From: Styela clava
Taxonomy: Eukaryota > Chordata > Ascidiacea > Stolidobranchia > Styelidae
Assembly (NCBI RefSeq): GCF_964204865.1
Contig: NC_135252.1
Location: 5,539,383 to 5,603,382 of the forward strand
Direction: 5' to 3'
DNA length: 64,000 nt
Shown here in pieces: positions 13,276 through 26,907 of this stretch. Positions within the stretch are counted from its first letter, which is position 1. Each line of letters opens with the position of its first letter. The notes under the pieces were generated by a model. The model had not been told where the DNA came from, did no database searches, and saw only the letters and a program-made list of their open reading frames with translations. A program made the position numbers and the translations under genes.

Positions 13276-15187
13276 TCTGCTTTTCTTCCCGTATCGTGGG
13301 CCAATGAACGCAGACTTGTGCATGACGTAACAATTAAAATTGATCAGCTGTAGGTGGATCTCCGTGGTCGGATGAATATCAGATGCCTACTCGCTTTTGT
13401 GTTGAGTTGAGTAATGAGTAGCCTTTCCATGGTCTTTTTCAGTTATTATTAGTTGAGTTATTCGAAAAAGGTATTAAAAGTATAAGTAAGCTATTAATTA
13501 AACACTTGTATATCCTAACCATAAATAGAAATTTTAGTCAAGCTCTATTGCTCATAAAATGTAGTTACCGGCACGGTAACTCCCAAGGTAAGAATATGTC
13601 ACAAACAACGATATTTTCGTCTTTGTATGAAAGGTTCATGATTAATTTAATGAATTCAGTCGACAAGAGGGAAGCAATGATAAGTTATGCCGGAGTTGAA
13701 AGAAAGTACCATTGGAAGCGATTGAGAGGTGAAAATCAAGTTGTAGACCGCCAGTTGATGTTCTAAAATATAGTCTATAGTACTATAGGTTCTCAAAGTG
13801 CTCCGTACGGAGCCCCAGGGCTCCGCGAGAGAAGCCCAGGGGCTCCGCGAGCTATTCGATTACTTTTCAAAATACTGACTTGGCTAATTTAAAACTGTTC
13901 CTAGAAGCAATAACAGCTTTGATAAAGTTTGACAACAATATAGCCTCGAAATATGGCAAAGTGGCGGAATTAAAAAAAGACATTATTTATAAGCAGGAGC
14001 GCAGCCAGGATACCTAAGAGGGAGGAGGTTCAAAATTGGAATCGGAAATTTACGCGCAACATTCTTGGCGATTCAAAAAAACGGATAACGAGATTTCTGT
14101 TGCGTAAAATATTCAATTCATGACCGATGCAAACATTTAAAGTGTCTTGTCGTAATAATTTATTTGTGCTCATCGGTACTCACGTTCGATTCGAGATTAC
14201 TCTTAGTATTACTAAAAATGAAAAAATACCACTCTAAAATAACATAAACTGCCAACTATAAATAAATTGGAGTCGTATTTTTGCGATATTGGGATTTGTA
14301 AATATGCCCGTCTCGTTTCTTTTTAGGTGGGCAGTAGCGGGCGAGAGCGCTCATTAAAGAGAAGGACTGGTAACGCTATAAACTTTTCAGCGAATGCATT
14401 CAGTAATGGAAGATAAATAGAAAGCGTGTCTGCCATATTTTAGCCACCTCAAAAGTCGGTTATTGCAACAAGAGAGCAATGCTCAAATATATGGACACGA
14501 AAACTATTTGCAATAATTGCATCACGCTGTTAAACCGGCAAATATTTTTTGCATTGATGAAACCGCGACCACCATATTTCATAACATGTTGAACACTTTT
14601 GGAAAGATTGTAATGCTTCTTTATTAGCATATTGATGTTGTTTACCGCATAACTGTAATGAAAAAAGGCTAAAAGATGAGCATAAACATTGCAGCTGTGC
14701 AAGCGTACAAAAAAATGGAATAAGTTAATTTGACTGCAAATGCAGTAAGAGTAAACATGTAAATAAACTTGATATGATTTGGCACATACCTACGTCATTG
14801 ACTCATTAAAATAGTGGAGGACATTATAAACTTGTGCAGATGCTGACATATGATCAGATTACCCACAGAAAAATTCATCTGTCATAAGTATCTTTGAAAT
14901 AAATCCAGCGATACTTACATCAGCCAGTTTTTGATGTTACACTATAAATTTAAATGAACTCAATCATTCAAAACCAGACTCACGAAAACAGCATGTACTA
15001 TGAAGTTGTTCATTGGTAAGGACCATTGGTGTTATAACTCTTGGTTATAACATTGGTGTTATGGAACTTTAACAAGTTCCATAAAATGAAAACAACTTTT
15101 CATTCTATGTCGTTGTAAACCTATGCTTATTGATTTTCGGGGAATCCCATATATATACTATATTTGCATAAAATGTTTGAAGCCTGT
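13276..15187. other. Intergenic with old repeat fragments
   Basis: Contains GC-rich direct repeats of a GCCCAGGGGCTCCGCGAG-like motif at about 13805-13855, resembling a hAT terminus. It also contains an old interspersed repeat (14032-14285; see that entry), and a perfect 9-bp hairpin ATGGAACTT/AAGTTCCAT at 15061-15082. No gene is seen. Confidence 0.4.
14032..14285 (+). repeat. Old interspersed repeat (family E), uninterrupted copy
   Basis: Similar to the DNA at about 58925-59191, for example both contain TTTCTGTTGC(G/A)TAAAATATT. The similarity resumes at 63972-64000 beyond a 4.8-kb insertion. Here ATAAACTGCC is followed directly by TATAAATAAATTGGAGTC-like sequence, so this copy serves as the empty site for that insertion. 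Confidence 0.5.
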
Positions 15188-15429
15188 TTTACAGATATGC
15201 TTACCATAAATCTGAAACAAAAAACCGGGACGGTGCGATTTGGCAAACATTCGGTCGATTGCAAGTCTTTGTAATATTGAAACGTCTACCATGTCATTAA
15301 GGGTATATACGGCTGTAAATCTCTACTGATCATTGAATTAGGAAAAACACAAAAAAATAGTTTGTATTATTTATTTAGACCAAAAGTATTGTCCGCAGAT
15401 GGAACCCTTCTCAAAAATTCATGTTCTGA

Positions 15430-17086
15430 TTTTTTCATAAAACTGATAACAAGAGACATCACCATTAAATTTGCAGGTCACGAGTGCTTTTATATATTCT
15501 TCTGGCATTCTGAACCTGCTTTCGGATCAAAAATTTTTAACAATGGAGAAAATCCGTTCAATAGATGCCGATGTTCCGGCAAACGAAATCTACGAGTTTC
15601 TGCAAATTCGAAATGCTAATATTTCTGTTAGAAAAAACGTTAAACATCTCTGTCCACTTAATTTCAACCGGCAAAGTAAGCCAACTTGCATTTGAACCAT
15701 GCTCAGATAAATATCTCTTCATCGGTATTTGTCAAAAAGTGCATCGCTATTCAAAATCTGACTAGCCAACCAAACATATATATATATATCATTTATCAAT
15801 TTTGAAGACCAAACACTTCAGTCCAGTTCATTTCACCCTTCAAATTTGTTTATATGTTTGGCCTGACAGCTTTGTAGGCTTCATCATGCAGCTACGATAG
15901 ACATTTCTCGTAAAAATCGCAAACATTCTTTTTAAATAGAGTTACGTGGATTTCGTCAGAGCGTTCCAAGGATTTCAGAAGTACAAGTGATTGCGACGGA
16001 ATAAACAGACTTTTTCCTTCAAATTTAGCTTCACTTCTGACATCTACGGCAGGGATCGGCAACCTTTTGTCGATCGCGGGCCAAAATTAAGGGTTGCGAG
16101 TCATTGGCGGGTCGCACATATTTTCAGAAAGCTGAAACCGAACGGATGATACATTTTATAATAAAAATCAAGCAGTAATACATCTCTCGAAGAGAATATA
16201 GATTTATTTCTTCATTGCATCTCAGAAAATTCCATTTGAATAATTTCAGCGCCATTGAACCATTTGCACTTAACATCAACTTTTCTGCGTTTTGTTGCCA
16301 TTTGTCTAATTATAATTAAATTATAGGCACATTAAACGAGTAATTGTGAATTATATACTTGTTAGGTTATAATATAATTTAGTTAAAAAATATAATCGTC
16401 AAAACGGCTGTTTTGTTACTATAATTCAGTGAAGCGTCACGAGCCGGATTATAATACTCTGCGGGCCGGATCCGGCCCGGGGGCCGTAGATTGCCCACCT
16501 ATTACTATTATCTTTTTCCAAAATTAAAATAATTTTGCTGAAGTAGGTGAGCTGGCAAAGGACAAATTTCAAGTGAAGTTCGTACGTTGGAACATTTAGG
16601 CATAAGAGTAGGACATCCTTCTTGAGAATTTGAATAACTTATCAAGCTTTCAAACATTTCCGCAATCCTTTGCAAAGCAGGTAATAAAATGAGAAACCGA
16701 GTGTTGCCATGCTGTAATAGCCGTTGATATTCAATATCAACAAAATCGCAGAATGGTTTCTGCTCTGTTACTCGGACAGTGTGAATGTAAAAATAATCAT
16801 ACATTCTGACAACAACACAAACAGGCAAAGTATCTACGGCATGTTGGAAAGGGCATCGCAGTGCAGTGTTGAACTATATGAGCCGCACAATCTGTACCGG
16901 TTATATTTCTTTTAGTTTGAAAAAAAAAGCATTATTTGTTTTTCGTCTTTTTACGCCTCCAAAGTTGGTGTTGCAGTTATCCGCACAGAATCCAACAACT
17001 TTTCCGAGAACAGAGAGCAAGTATTCAGTAAAAGTTTTGGCGGTTTCCCTGGGTAAAGATTTGAATTCTAATAGTTTTATCTTCAC
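15430..17086 (-). pseudogene. hAT transposase relic
   Basis: Minus-strand pieces of one transposase. At about 17086-16901 is a core segment containing FCADNCNTNFGGVKRRKTNN. At about 16828-16508 a helical segment contains YQRLLQHGNTRFLILLPALQ and ISYSNSQEGCPTLM. At about 15620-15430 there is a hAT C-terminal dimerisation segment (SFAGTSASIERIFSIVKN, then a stop, then EEYIKALVTCKFN). The frame is broken by frameshifts, stops and the MITE at 16050-16501, so no functional protein can be made. The matches are from my recognition of hAT motifs, not from a search. Confidence 0.75.
16050..16501. mobile_element. hAT-type MITE nested in the older hAT element
   Basis: The left end reads CAGGGATCGGCAACC. 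The right end, read in reverse, gives TAGGTGGGCAATCTACGGCC, a related terminus, followed by a GC-rich subterminal block (GGCCGGATCCGGCCCGG). It splits the transposase relic of the host element. The flanking octamers (ATCTACGG and TTACTATT) do not match, so the exact ends or the age are uncertain. Confidence 0.6.
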
Positions 17087-17669
17087 ACCAACATCAGGTA
17101 AAAATAACGAACCACAACTGGAATAATCTTTAAATTTTTTCTGTTTGATGCATCGAAGGTTACTGAGACGAAACTGGTTTAAAGTAAATCATCATTAGGT
17201 TCAGAGGAGAACAGCGGAGCAATGCAATTAAATATCACCGACTCTCATTTATTTCTGGCTAAACGTGCAAAATCAGCGAATCCGCTTATCAGACAGCGGA
17301 CATCAGAAATTCTAACTGTGTATTTACAAGTTAACGCAAATTTAGGCTAAAGAAAAATTAAAATTAATTTAGAGGTGCAGTCAATACTTTGGCCATGAAT
17401 AGCAGTGTGATGGTAAAACATATACCGATTGTGACATAACAATAGAGCAATTTCTCTCTCTCTGAACTAGCGAAGTGTGTCGCAAAACAGTGGTAAATGA
17501 GCTGTCACCGTTAAAAAAATTGTAATAATAATGAATATGAATTTTTTACCCACGACAGTCGTGCTGACAAACCGGGACATTTGAGTCAACCGGCCGGGAC
17601 GCCGGGACAGCTCGTCAAAACCGGGACTGTCCCGGCTAAACCGGGACGTATGGTAAGCCTATTTACAGA

Positions 17670-20400
17670 GAATGTGCAACTTTCGTTAGTGGGAACAAGC
17701 TGCAATGCATTCAGTTTGTTCATTTTCATACAAAACTACAGAATTTATTTATTCTCAGATGTGCGCTACGAAACTCATTTTCTAGCCGTTTTTCAGGGCC
17801 TCGTCCCACGGCCTGTATGATTAGCTCAAGAAGTAAGGCTAATAATTCGTACTTGAAATCAGTAAAGGGTGCTGAATTTATGCTGAAGGGTACCGTCAAG
17901 GGCAACTTAGATTTACGTCATAATAACTATTTGAAAGCTCATACGAAAACGTGCGTCTATTACTGTACTATTTTGAGTCAAGATCCCAGAGTTATTTATA
18001 TTTGATGTCAATATACCTATTGAATAATCATACAGATGTGTTATTTTGTGCATTCATATATATATAAAATGATTGGCGAGTAGCGTACAGCTATATATAT
18101 ATGTTCGCCAAAAACCTCGCTCTATTTGGGACAATGTAAATAAAGTTTATGAGTCCTGTCATCATTTAAAAATAGCAACACACAACAGCGAAGCATCAAA
18201 AAACGTCGTCATTTATTGAAGCGAAAGATAAATTACACAGTGTATATTTGGCAAATAAATAAAAGAGAAAGCATGAAGAATGAGCAAAGCAATAGACGCG
18301 ATAGTTAAATAATTATCGTAAAGTAGCACAATTGTTGCGCGAATTCGTAAAAATGAGCACCCTTTTTTTTCCTGCTCAACATTATCCAATGGGAATTCAT
18401 TTAAATAAAAATCTAGTAATACCTAATCGCATCGTGACTATTGAGGATTTCAATTTGCAATATTCACGATATTTTATAGTAGAATTACCAGTAAGAATAT
18501 TGCTTCTGCTTCCAGTTTGCGTCTCATATTTTGTGCTGAAGATATCTCAGCAGAAAGTTACTTCACATGTCTCGTGGCCGAACAGAGGTAAGACTACACA
18601 CATTGGATGACTTAGATGTCGATAAGCTGTGTATAAATTCGGATCCACATTTTTTATGTATCGCCAAGAATTTTAGCCTGATGAAGTTAAAGCATGATCG
18701 AATATTTTCCGTGTGGTAAACTTTGTGATCTGTGAGCTGGGCGTTTTGTTAAAGACTTTTTCTCTGAATACGTTCGTGGACTTTTCTCCGATTCGGACCT
18801 GCCTACTTGATCTGCATAAGCTCTTGCTCGACAGGCTATCAATTCGCTTCCATTCACTGAAAGGGGATTATGAATCGTATGTCTATTTGTTTTCCTGGGC
18901 TCAGAAGTGTCCGTTTTCTTGTCCGACGTATCCTCTAATTTGAAAATATCGGTGTCTAAATGTTTATTGCTCTTTTTCATTGAACCGTTTCGAATTTGCT
19001 CTCTGGAAGGTTTCTGATATCTGAAATAAACAATTTCTTATCGGAATATAACCTTTGGCTGCATATATTACGGCTAATAATACACTTATCATATTTGGTC
19101 AAAAATAAACGTAGCAGGGATTGTACTCCATCAATACACAACGTCACATACTAGGTCGAAACTATTTGACATTGCTCGGTTATTATCCGAAATAGGTGGT
19201 CGGTACACGTTAAATTCTTATTTGAAGTTCGTAAAACCATTTGTTTTTGATCGTGCGTGCACATGATTATCTTTGCATTCAAAAATATATATACAACATT
19301 TACATATATTTATATATATATCTCTACGTACCTGATTACCATCATAGCAGCAAGCAACTTCTGATTCACTGCAGTAAGTTTTTCTAAAAAGCGTATATTT
19401 CTTAATTACTTGAAAAATACAAAACTCTGAGCAACACTTTAATAACAATTAATCAGGTTAATAGAATTTAACTGTGAGTAGCCTACACATCCCACTATCT
19501 TCCAAAATGTTTCAGAATTCCATTTTTATTCAATGTATAGTGATTATATTATTGAATTAAATATGGCTTGCATTTTCTGAATCGCCCATTCATTCTGTTT
19601 GGAACCAAAAAAAAAAAAATTATTCAACATATTTGAGACTTATTTATTTATGTCATTAATGTTCCTCCAACTTGGATCACTGATTTATCCTCGTGCATAA
19701 GCCGAGAAAACAAAACAAGCCAATGAAAACAATGAGAAATAACCAGAAATGGAAAAACTTAAATACAGATAAGCGATAATAATGAGAAAGTGTGAAACAC
19801 AATTACAGGTGTATTCAATATGTCACTTTTTGGCTATTTGGAGTGGAGCTATTTGGAATCATGCAATAGTTATTTACGTAATGCTGTCTCTGTCTGTTAA
19901 CTCATGTTAGATCAGATGGATCCCGAAACGCATAAAATGTCTTTCGAGAGTTCTCGTCAACTGCAGGTAAAATGTTGTATAAATATATGGTCGTTTGTTT
20001 AATTTATTTATTTTTGTTTAATTGTACAATTTTTCTTGTACGACGAAAATAAATATCTAAATCTGAAAGCGAGATGCATGTGACGTGCACATTGGTGCAA
20101 TTGTTTCGTGATATTAAATTAATGTTGTTCAACATTATTGTGTCTTCACAAATGCCAATAAATAGACGAAGCATAGTTCGAGTTTTTGCTTCGTGGATTC
20201 CAACTAAGTGCTTAAAAATTTGAATTTACAAATGCTACGTCAGTGCAAACGGGAAATCCCCCGTTATTCGCTGCTATTATGGCACATTTAATGCACGGTA
20301 ATTTCTAGTATTATATATATAACAATTGAAATTAGTTAGCTAATTAGTAAAATTTATATGGTATCTAATCGTTGAAACTCTTCTCCCCGATCTGTCAAAC
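17670..20400. other. Intergenic, no gene seen
   Basis: AT-rich, with short (TA)n runs near 18057 and 18092. Moderately long frames on both strands around 18.3-19.0 kb lack splice signals or recognisable domains. Confidence 0.4.
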
Positions 20401-20555
20401 TAGGTATTAGAACCGTGTCGCAGCTCGATGACCAGTTTTGGTTCCCCGCGGCTTCCCTTCCCCAGTAACTCAAATATCATTTTTCCTTTATATTTTTGCA
20501 TGTTTTTCTTTGTTTTTTACTGGTTGGAAAAAATAAACTTGACTTGACTTGACTA
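20401..20555 (+). repeat. Non-LTR retroposon-like 3' end with (CTTGA)n tail
   Basis: A T-rich unit ends in AATAAA (20532-20537) followed at once by three and a half repeats of CTTGA. A polyadenylation-like hexamer merging into a short tandem tail is typical of LINE/SINE 3' ends. No coding part is retained. Confidence 0.5.
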
Positions 20556-21398
20556 CACTAAACTAAAGCATAGGGAAGTAGACACTTCCAATCCACTATC
20601 CAACTATCCAATTTTTTGAGTCCAATTAATATCGGATGGCTTTCAATTAAGGATGCATTGGTATTTTAATTCTTTGTATTAAATGTTCATGGCAAATGTT
20701 ATTTTTGGTAGGTGTGCAGAGCGCGCCATATTGATAGAATGTAGCCTATATTTCAAACATAAAAAATGATATTGTTATTAAATCAGATAAACTTGTTTGA
20801 AATAAAATATCGTAGATATATGCTGTGAATAACATACGTTTCCCGAATATTTGCTGTTTATAGGACTATTTATAGGCTATTATTTTTATTTCTAAAATTC
20901 CTGTGCTCTCTCTTTTCACTATTAATTTTTGTGTGATGAGGTTATCAATATTGAGAATTGTGCACCTTGTGGCGGTTTGGCGTTTGCAATCGTTGCGACC
21001 CGGTGATCAGTCGAAATCGGGAAGATTACAGTGCCAGAACTGTAAAAGAGTTGATACCCGTATTACTTCGTTTTGGCTTTCACGTCCATACAGTTGAGTA
21101 TTGCTCTAGCGTGACGATTTTATTGTGGTAGGGTGTTTTAAAATTTTAAGTAAGGAATGGTAAAAGTTACTGTTTGCTCATTCGTAATAAATGTCCATGT
21201 AACTGAAAGAGAGTGCGATAGAAGAGTAGAATCACTGAGAGAGAAGAGAGAAGCAAAATATTCGAATATACCAAGGTGTATATGTTCTCTGTAAATGTGA
21301 TTGTTTAAGTTCATTGAAGAAACACACTTCGTTTTAAAGTCAAGATGTTTTTGTGCGATGATTTTTTCCACACCACGTACTGTTTTTTTTCTGCTAAC

Positions 21399-23799
21399 TT
21401 GAATTAGAAGAGATTTTAAAGCAGGGTCCAACTTCCAATTCTTGATAATAACTCTCTATAAGATACCTCCGCCTTCTAACTGCTGAAAATTTGCAATTGA
21501 AAAAAATAGAAAAAATAAATTGGCGTAGATGTTAGAGAAATCCGCTACCATTTGTCTTAACCACAACAGTATGAACATCAATATTCTCAGCGGAACGATC
21601 GCGTACTACAGTGCGGTGATGCGCGAACAAACGGTGTCGCCCGTACTAGAAGACCCAACAACTATTGTAAGGTTCGGGAATTCTTCCACAATATTCTAGT
21701 ATACACATGGAGTTATGCAACTGAAGACTACCTATTTATTCACTTACCTATTTTATCTTTTTGTTCTTTTAAAAGGCGATTCTGTTGAATCAGTTTTTTT
21801 TTAATTGATTTTCGTTCTTGCAGCAACTTTGCTTCCAACAGCATGAGATTCGTTTCAATTGTTTGTAATTGATTTGACTTCTCTTGTGACATCTTCAAAT
21901 ATCTGAGCAATGCGAAATACAATACTGAATCATACACTATACTATGAATTGCCACATTGTGAGAGACTGAACACTGAACTTAGTTACCAAAACAAGTTAC
22001 CAAATAAGAAGTGAAGTAACAGAAGTGGCTTACACCAAAACATTCTATGAAACTGAACGGATATCAGTGGGTTCAGTAAGTAAGTAAGTAAGTAGGTAAA
22101 TAATATTTGGTTAAAAAAATTAACATGAATAATCATTACAGACGAGTTGATGTATGGTAATATGTAAAATATCATAGACTGCGTTATAATATTTGAAAGC
22201 TGGAATCAGTTATTGATATATTTACCTGTTTTTCCATAATTTGGTTTCGGCCTTTGCTTCGAATAATTGTTTTCTCAATTCAATTTCGGATAGAATAATA
22301 TTATTCTGCAAATAATTAAACATAAAAATTAATATATAACATACTGTTATTTCGAAAAAGTTCGGATTTTTGATTCCACAAGTGACAAACTGAAACATTG
22401 AAATAATATCAGCCCAAATGTGACTAGCATAATTATACAACATACAATATTTTTCTTTGTTCAGCCACAGATCAAGCATTTCTACAAAGCCCAGAATTAT
22501 AGATGTAATATTTCAATTATCACCAAAGGCCTTATAAATATTTACCAGTAAAAAGCATAGCAAAGTTTTGTTATTTATAAACCTATATTAAATAGCAATT
22601 TTATTCCATCTGATTATCGGCATCCTTTGACGTGAACATGCTTACCTCCATAATTCTTTGCAATAAACCCCTTTTTCGTTTCTGTGTTTTATTTATTATT
22701 CAACATATTTATCCTATAAGAAACCAACGAATAAGCTGAAAATGATAAAGACAGAATATGTAGAAAATAGTTTATACGTAGAAACGAGTACAATTTTAGT
22801 TCTGATTAAATATAACTTTAGATTCAGAAGTGTATTTTTCTAATGCGTCAGAACCAATTGTCCCTATGGCCACTGTGACTTCAACAAACAGTGGAATTGA
22901 AGCATATAATGTATTTAAGTTCAATACTGTGTGACGCCAATTTCCCAAAATACAAAGCACAAACGATTGAAATTTATTTTTCGATTAGGTGTATGCTTTT
23001 AGTGGCTGTGAAGGGGAAAATGTGACTAGCTAGAATAACATTGTATATTGTTTATCAGTGTTCTACCATACATTTCTTCTCTGAACGTAGTTTATGCCAT
23101 GTTGAAAAGGGAAGTGGCAATTTGTCGATTATTTGAGCTTAAGGCCGTTTACGAGAGGGTGGAACTCAAAGTCTAGTGTCAATAAACGTGCCGTAGGAAT
23201 TAAATTCAAAGCAATAAACGTGCCTTGTGAATTAAACTTAAAGGCGGGCGCGGCAGACAATATCACGAGATGGCTAAGTAGTTAAAGTTACCACGTGAAT
23301 CAGTTTACGACACCTGATCAATTCGTTTTTTTTATTCAATCTCATTTCCGATTGCCATAGTAACATAGGGAAACGAGTAGTAACATTTTTTGAAATTTTC
23401 TTTGTAAAGTCTTCATTTTCAATTTTTATTAGATAAACTATTAGCAGTACTAGAATGTTTGAAAAAGAACTTCAGATGCACCGAAAAGGAAGTGCAGTTC
23501 TGAAATATTTGTCGATAGCGAGCAAAAGCAAATTAAAATGTTTTAGCACAAAAGCCATATGCGTTGCGTCAGGAATGTGTTTCAATACATACATCGAGCT
23601 TCATTTGATAACAGAATTCTTACCCATAAACGCCACAAATATTCGGCTGTTCAACCCAAATCCCTACGACTCGCATACGGTTACTCATATTATCGTAATC
23701 AATAAAATAAATTATTCCTAAGCCTTCCTACAATTTACCTTCCCTCAGCTCATGTAACACTTCAAACATTAAACTTGCATTGTCGTATATTCTCGGCAT
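21399..23799 (-). CDS. Candidate multi-exon coiled-coil gene (partial model)
   Basis: Minus-strand segments bounded by GT-AG signals. 23799-23739 begins with ATG (MPRIYDNASLMFEVLHELRE, donor GTAAAT). 22681-22646 reads KRKRGLLQRIME (donor GTAAGC). 22305-22226 reads NNIILSEIELRKQLFEAKAE and continues to WKNR (donor GTAAAT). 21902-21748 begins YLKMSQEKSNQLQTIETNLM and ends QKDKI (donor GTAAGT). 21455-21399 is a weak further exon (ESYYQELEVG...). The middle exons join in phase and give a Lys/Glu/Leu/Gln-rich heptad pattern typical of a coiled coil. The phase between the ATG exon and the next one does not fit, so an exon is missing or the ATG exon is unrelated. I do not recognise the protein. Confidence 0.38.
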
Positions 23800-26412
23800 A
23801 AAATGTACTAAACTTCAGCGACACTAAGAAAGCAACTATTTATTCTTATATTTGCGAAACCAGAGCTAAAAATTAATACGTTGATTCAGTCGGCCATGTA
23901 GAGTCACATTCCATTTTCAATATAAAACTGATTGTAAACAATTAAATACATACAATGAGAGTGGTGAGTATTCAACCATCTGTTATGTTATTAACGTAAC
24001 ATATTCATCGCCATAATTGAAAATGGAAACCCGATCTCACGCTGTGCTCAGTGGATTACCAAGTAGCGCAGTTACAAAATATACTAAGCCCTATGCTCTG
24101 TCAAATATTTAGAGAATCGATCCCATATAAGATCTGTATGAAGAATAAACATTTATTTTTTTCTAAAATTAGGTACTGAACTACAAATCGTGTTTAGAGG
24201 TAAAATATATATCCTAGAAGGACCGTCCAATGATATAATAATCGTTAAAAATCTTGCCTGCTTCATTAAATAATTACATTCAGCAAGAATGAACATTGGA
24301 CTAAATTACCCGAACGTATATCTTGAAGGGTGGATCATTCCAGATGTTTAAATACCATTGTTATCTATATCTTTTGTTACCATACTAAATATTGCTCGCT
24401 TTGTTGGGTAATCGCAGAAAAGAAAATGTTGTCACTATATGCAAACATTGGCTATCTGTATTCAATAATATTTTCAATGAGGTACAAGTATTTCCTTGAA
24501 TTAAGGGCTGAACAGTCGACACTGACAAGAGACACGACAATAATTCTGAGACTTTCGATTCAGAGCCGGACCGAACATTCAATAGACCTAGGAAAATACT
24601 GTAGACAAAAGTAGCGCTTAAATTTCATCCCATAATATATTGTTCATCAATCAACCCAAAATGAAATAAAATGACAAATACACGAGGTATTTGCTTAAAT
24701 ATTGAGCGACAGGTATTCTTGATTTAGAGTTTAGACGAAGAAACTGTATGTATGTTTATTAGTCTCGTAGTGGTAAGCAATATAAAAAATTGACAATATT
24801 AATATTGGAGACGGGACGCATGCACAAGACCGTACTGGCCTAAAACACAAATGTGCGACATGCACCCCTTTTGACAAGTACAGAACAAAAAATGTTAGAT
24901 TAAATGCATATGATATGGTTCCTTATACAGACAATTTTGTAAGGTGGGGCAATGGGTTGGTGTGGCGAAAGTGGTAAGGGAGGAGTACACAAACTATTCA
25001 TTTCAACTGTCTCTGACCCACAGGCGAATACTGATGGTTCCTTTTCATGCACTGGATTTGATGGTTCGCCGAAATAATTAGAAAATAACATAACCTCGAA
25101 AATAAACATACGTGTGTTTCTGTGGTGTTTGCAAACCCTACACTTTCAGGAGTGCAACAAATGAAATTACGAGGTTTGGATATGTAAATTTGCCCATGCC
25201 AAGTCACGCGCACTCGGAAGAAAAGGAGACTGATCTCTGATCGATTTGCGGGCGGAGCGGACCGCTGAAGTACCGAGAGCAACTGGTGCTATAAATAATT
25301 ATAGCTGTGAATTACACACATGTAATAGTGATTCCACATAACTAAAGTTATGGGGGATGTCAAAAAAAATCCCGTCTAGCAGGAAATTGACAGCTATTTT
25401 GTCACAGTAGACCGTACCGATAGATGCAATCACTGATATGAATCTATCATTGATTTGGTATTATAATACGTGTGGTTTGAGATTGTTTCACTACCTAGTT
25501 TTCCGACAAAGATCACTGGACTAGACTATCTCTGTTTAGTTTGGCATCGGTGAACATGCTTGGGATGATAGCCTGCAGACCTGACCCCTCCCTCTTCAAA
25601 CCTATCCTGCTGAAATGCAATGATAACTATCCGAAATTCAAAAAAAAAAACGATCAACCTACAAAAATACTTTATTTTGTATACAAATTACTCAGATGGA
25701 TATAGATGTGAAAATAAATAATAATATTGCTTCGCGTAAAGATACCTTCAAAAGTACACTATCGAAACTATACGCATCTGACGAAAAGAAAGCAATACGG
25801 CATCTACGAGCGACTAATATCTAACTAATATAAATTTTCTGAACGTGACCATTGTTTTCCTTACAATTTCATAACATGACTTTGACTAACGAACCAGCTA
25901 TAACCAGGGAGCATTGTAAATCAGCTTAATCATCTCTGCGTACCGATCGATTGCTTTCACGGCTGAAGGGAACTGACTAATACACTGGATCTAAACTGAT
26001 TAAACTTCATGCGATCTAACAAGGATTTAATATAATTCTCTTATTCACAGTCGTTCAAGAGTATTATTATTGTCGCATGATTATGTTCTAATTATATTCC
26101 CATGACAGGAGTAAATACTCAGCAAAATACTTATGAAGGCACAAGGTACAACAAGATGTCTCAAGTGTTCTCTGGGCAAACATTGTTTTAAGACGTCTTT
26201 GTTTACTTCAATATGACATACACGTTACACGTGAAGCGTCAAGGGGTAGGCGTACGCTGTTTGGCTTCTAAACTGTCTACCATGGACTTGCAAGGTGATT
26301 CATTCATTTCAGTCTGTTCTGGGCTTCTTCAATTTGAATTGGGTCTAGCAAATAATTTTGATAAGAAACATCGTTGTATCATTATTTTTTTTTAAAACAA
26401 TAAATCTCACAC
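23800..26412. other. Intergenic, no gene seen
   Basis: No exon-like frame with splice sites and no repeat with clear ends. Several 60-95 codon frames exist on both strands, but they lack protein character. Confidence 0.4.
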
Positions 26413-26640
26413 ACAGATTATTGTCGCCAATAGATAGATTGAGTTATTTGAACTTTGCGTATACGTTAGACCTCGTGCCGCCTTGTAAATGCAGTTATGG
26501 AATTAGTAAACAAGTATAGTCCCACGACAGAGATTATTGTCGCCAATAGATAGGATAGATTAGGTTGTTTGAAATTTGCTTATACGTTAGGTTAGACCTC
26601 GCTCGTGCCGCCGTGCGAATGCAGTTTCAAAATTGGAAGA
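26413..26640 (+). repeat. Imperfect tandem duplication, about 115 bp x 2
   Basis: The motif AGATTATTGTCGCCAATAGA starts at 26415 and again at 26530. The following stretches (TATACGTTAG...CCTCG...GTGCCGCC...AATGCAGTT) match in order with small insertions. Confidence 0.75.
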
Positions 26641-26907
26641 TAGCGTTTTATTCGCACAATGTCATTGATGATGAATTAACCTTTATTGTATAAATCTATT
26701 GTCCATGAATGACATTATTCAGCAAAATATCTTCCACAAAAAAAAATAAAAATAAATAGTTTAGACTGAAATACCTTAGCCAGCCCAAAATTTTTGGAAG
26801 CGGGCCAGATTTTTTTTATATATTGACGTAATACGACGCTCACTCGTGCCTTTTGCTCCAAACAAAGTCAGTTAAAGTAGCCACTGACATCTAACAATAT
26901 CCTAAAG

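Larger units (their letters stand above)
15196..17661 (-). mobile_element. Decayed hAT transposon, 2.47 kb, with perfect 8-bp TSD
   Basis: The termini are inverted repeats: TATGCTTACCATA at 15196 and, on the minus strand, TAGGCTTACCATA at 17661. Identical octamers TTTACAGA flank them at 15188-15195 and 17662-17669. The GC-rich 5' end (minus strand, about 17660-17570) carries repeated CCGGGAC motifs. Transposase remnants run on the minus strand. 8-bp duplications define the hAT superfamily. A younger MITE sits inside at about 16050-16501. Confidence 0.85.

Noticed and set aside
21138..21431. Minus-strand 97-codon frame (MDPALKSLL...)
   Set aside because: It conflicts in phase with the better supported upstream coiled-coil exons and turns Ser/Thr/Phe-rich and random-looking; no domain is recognised.
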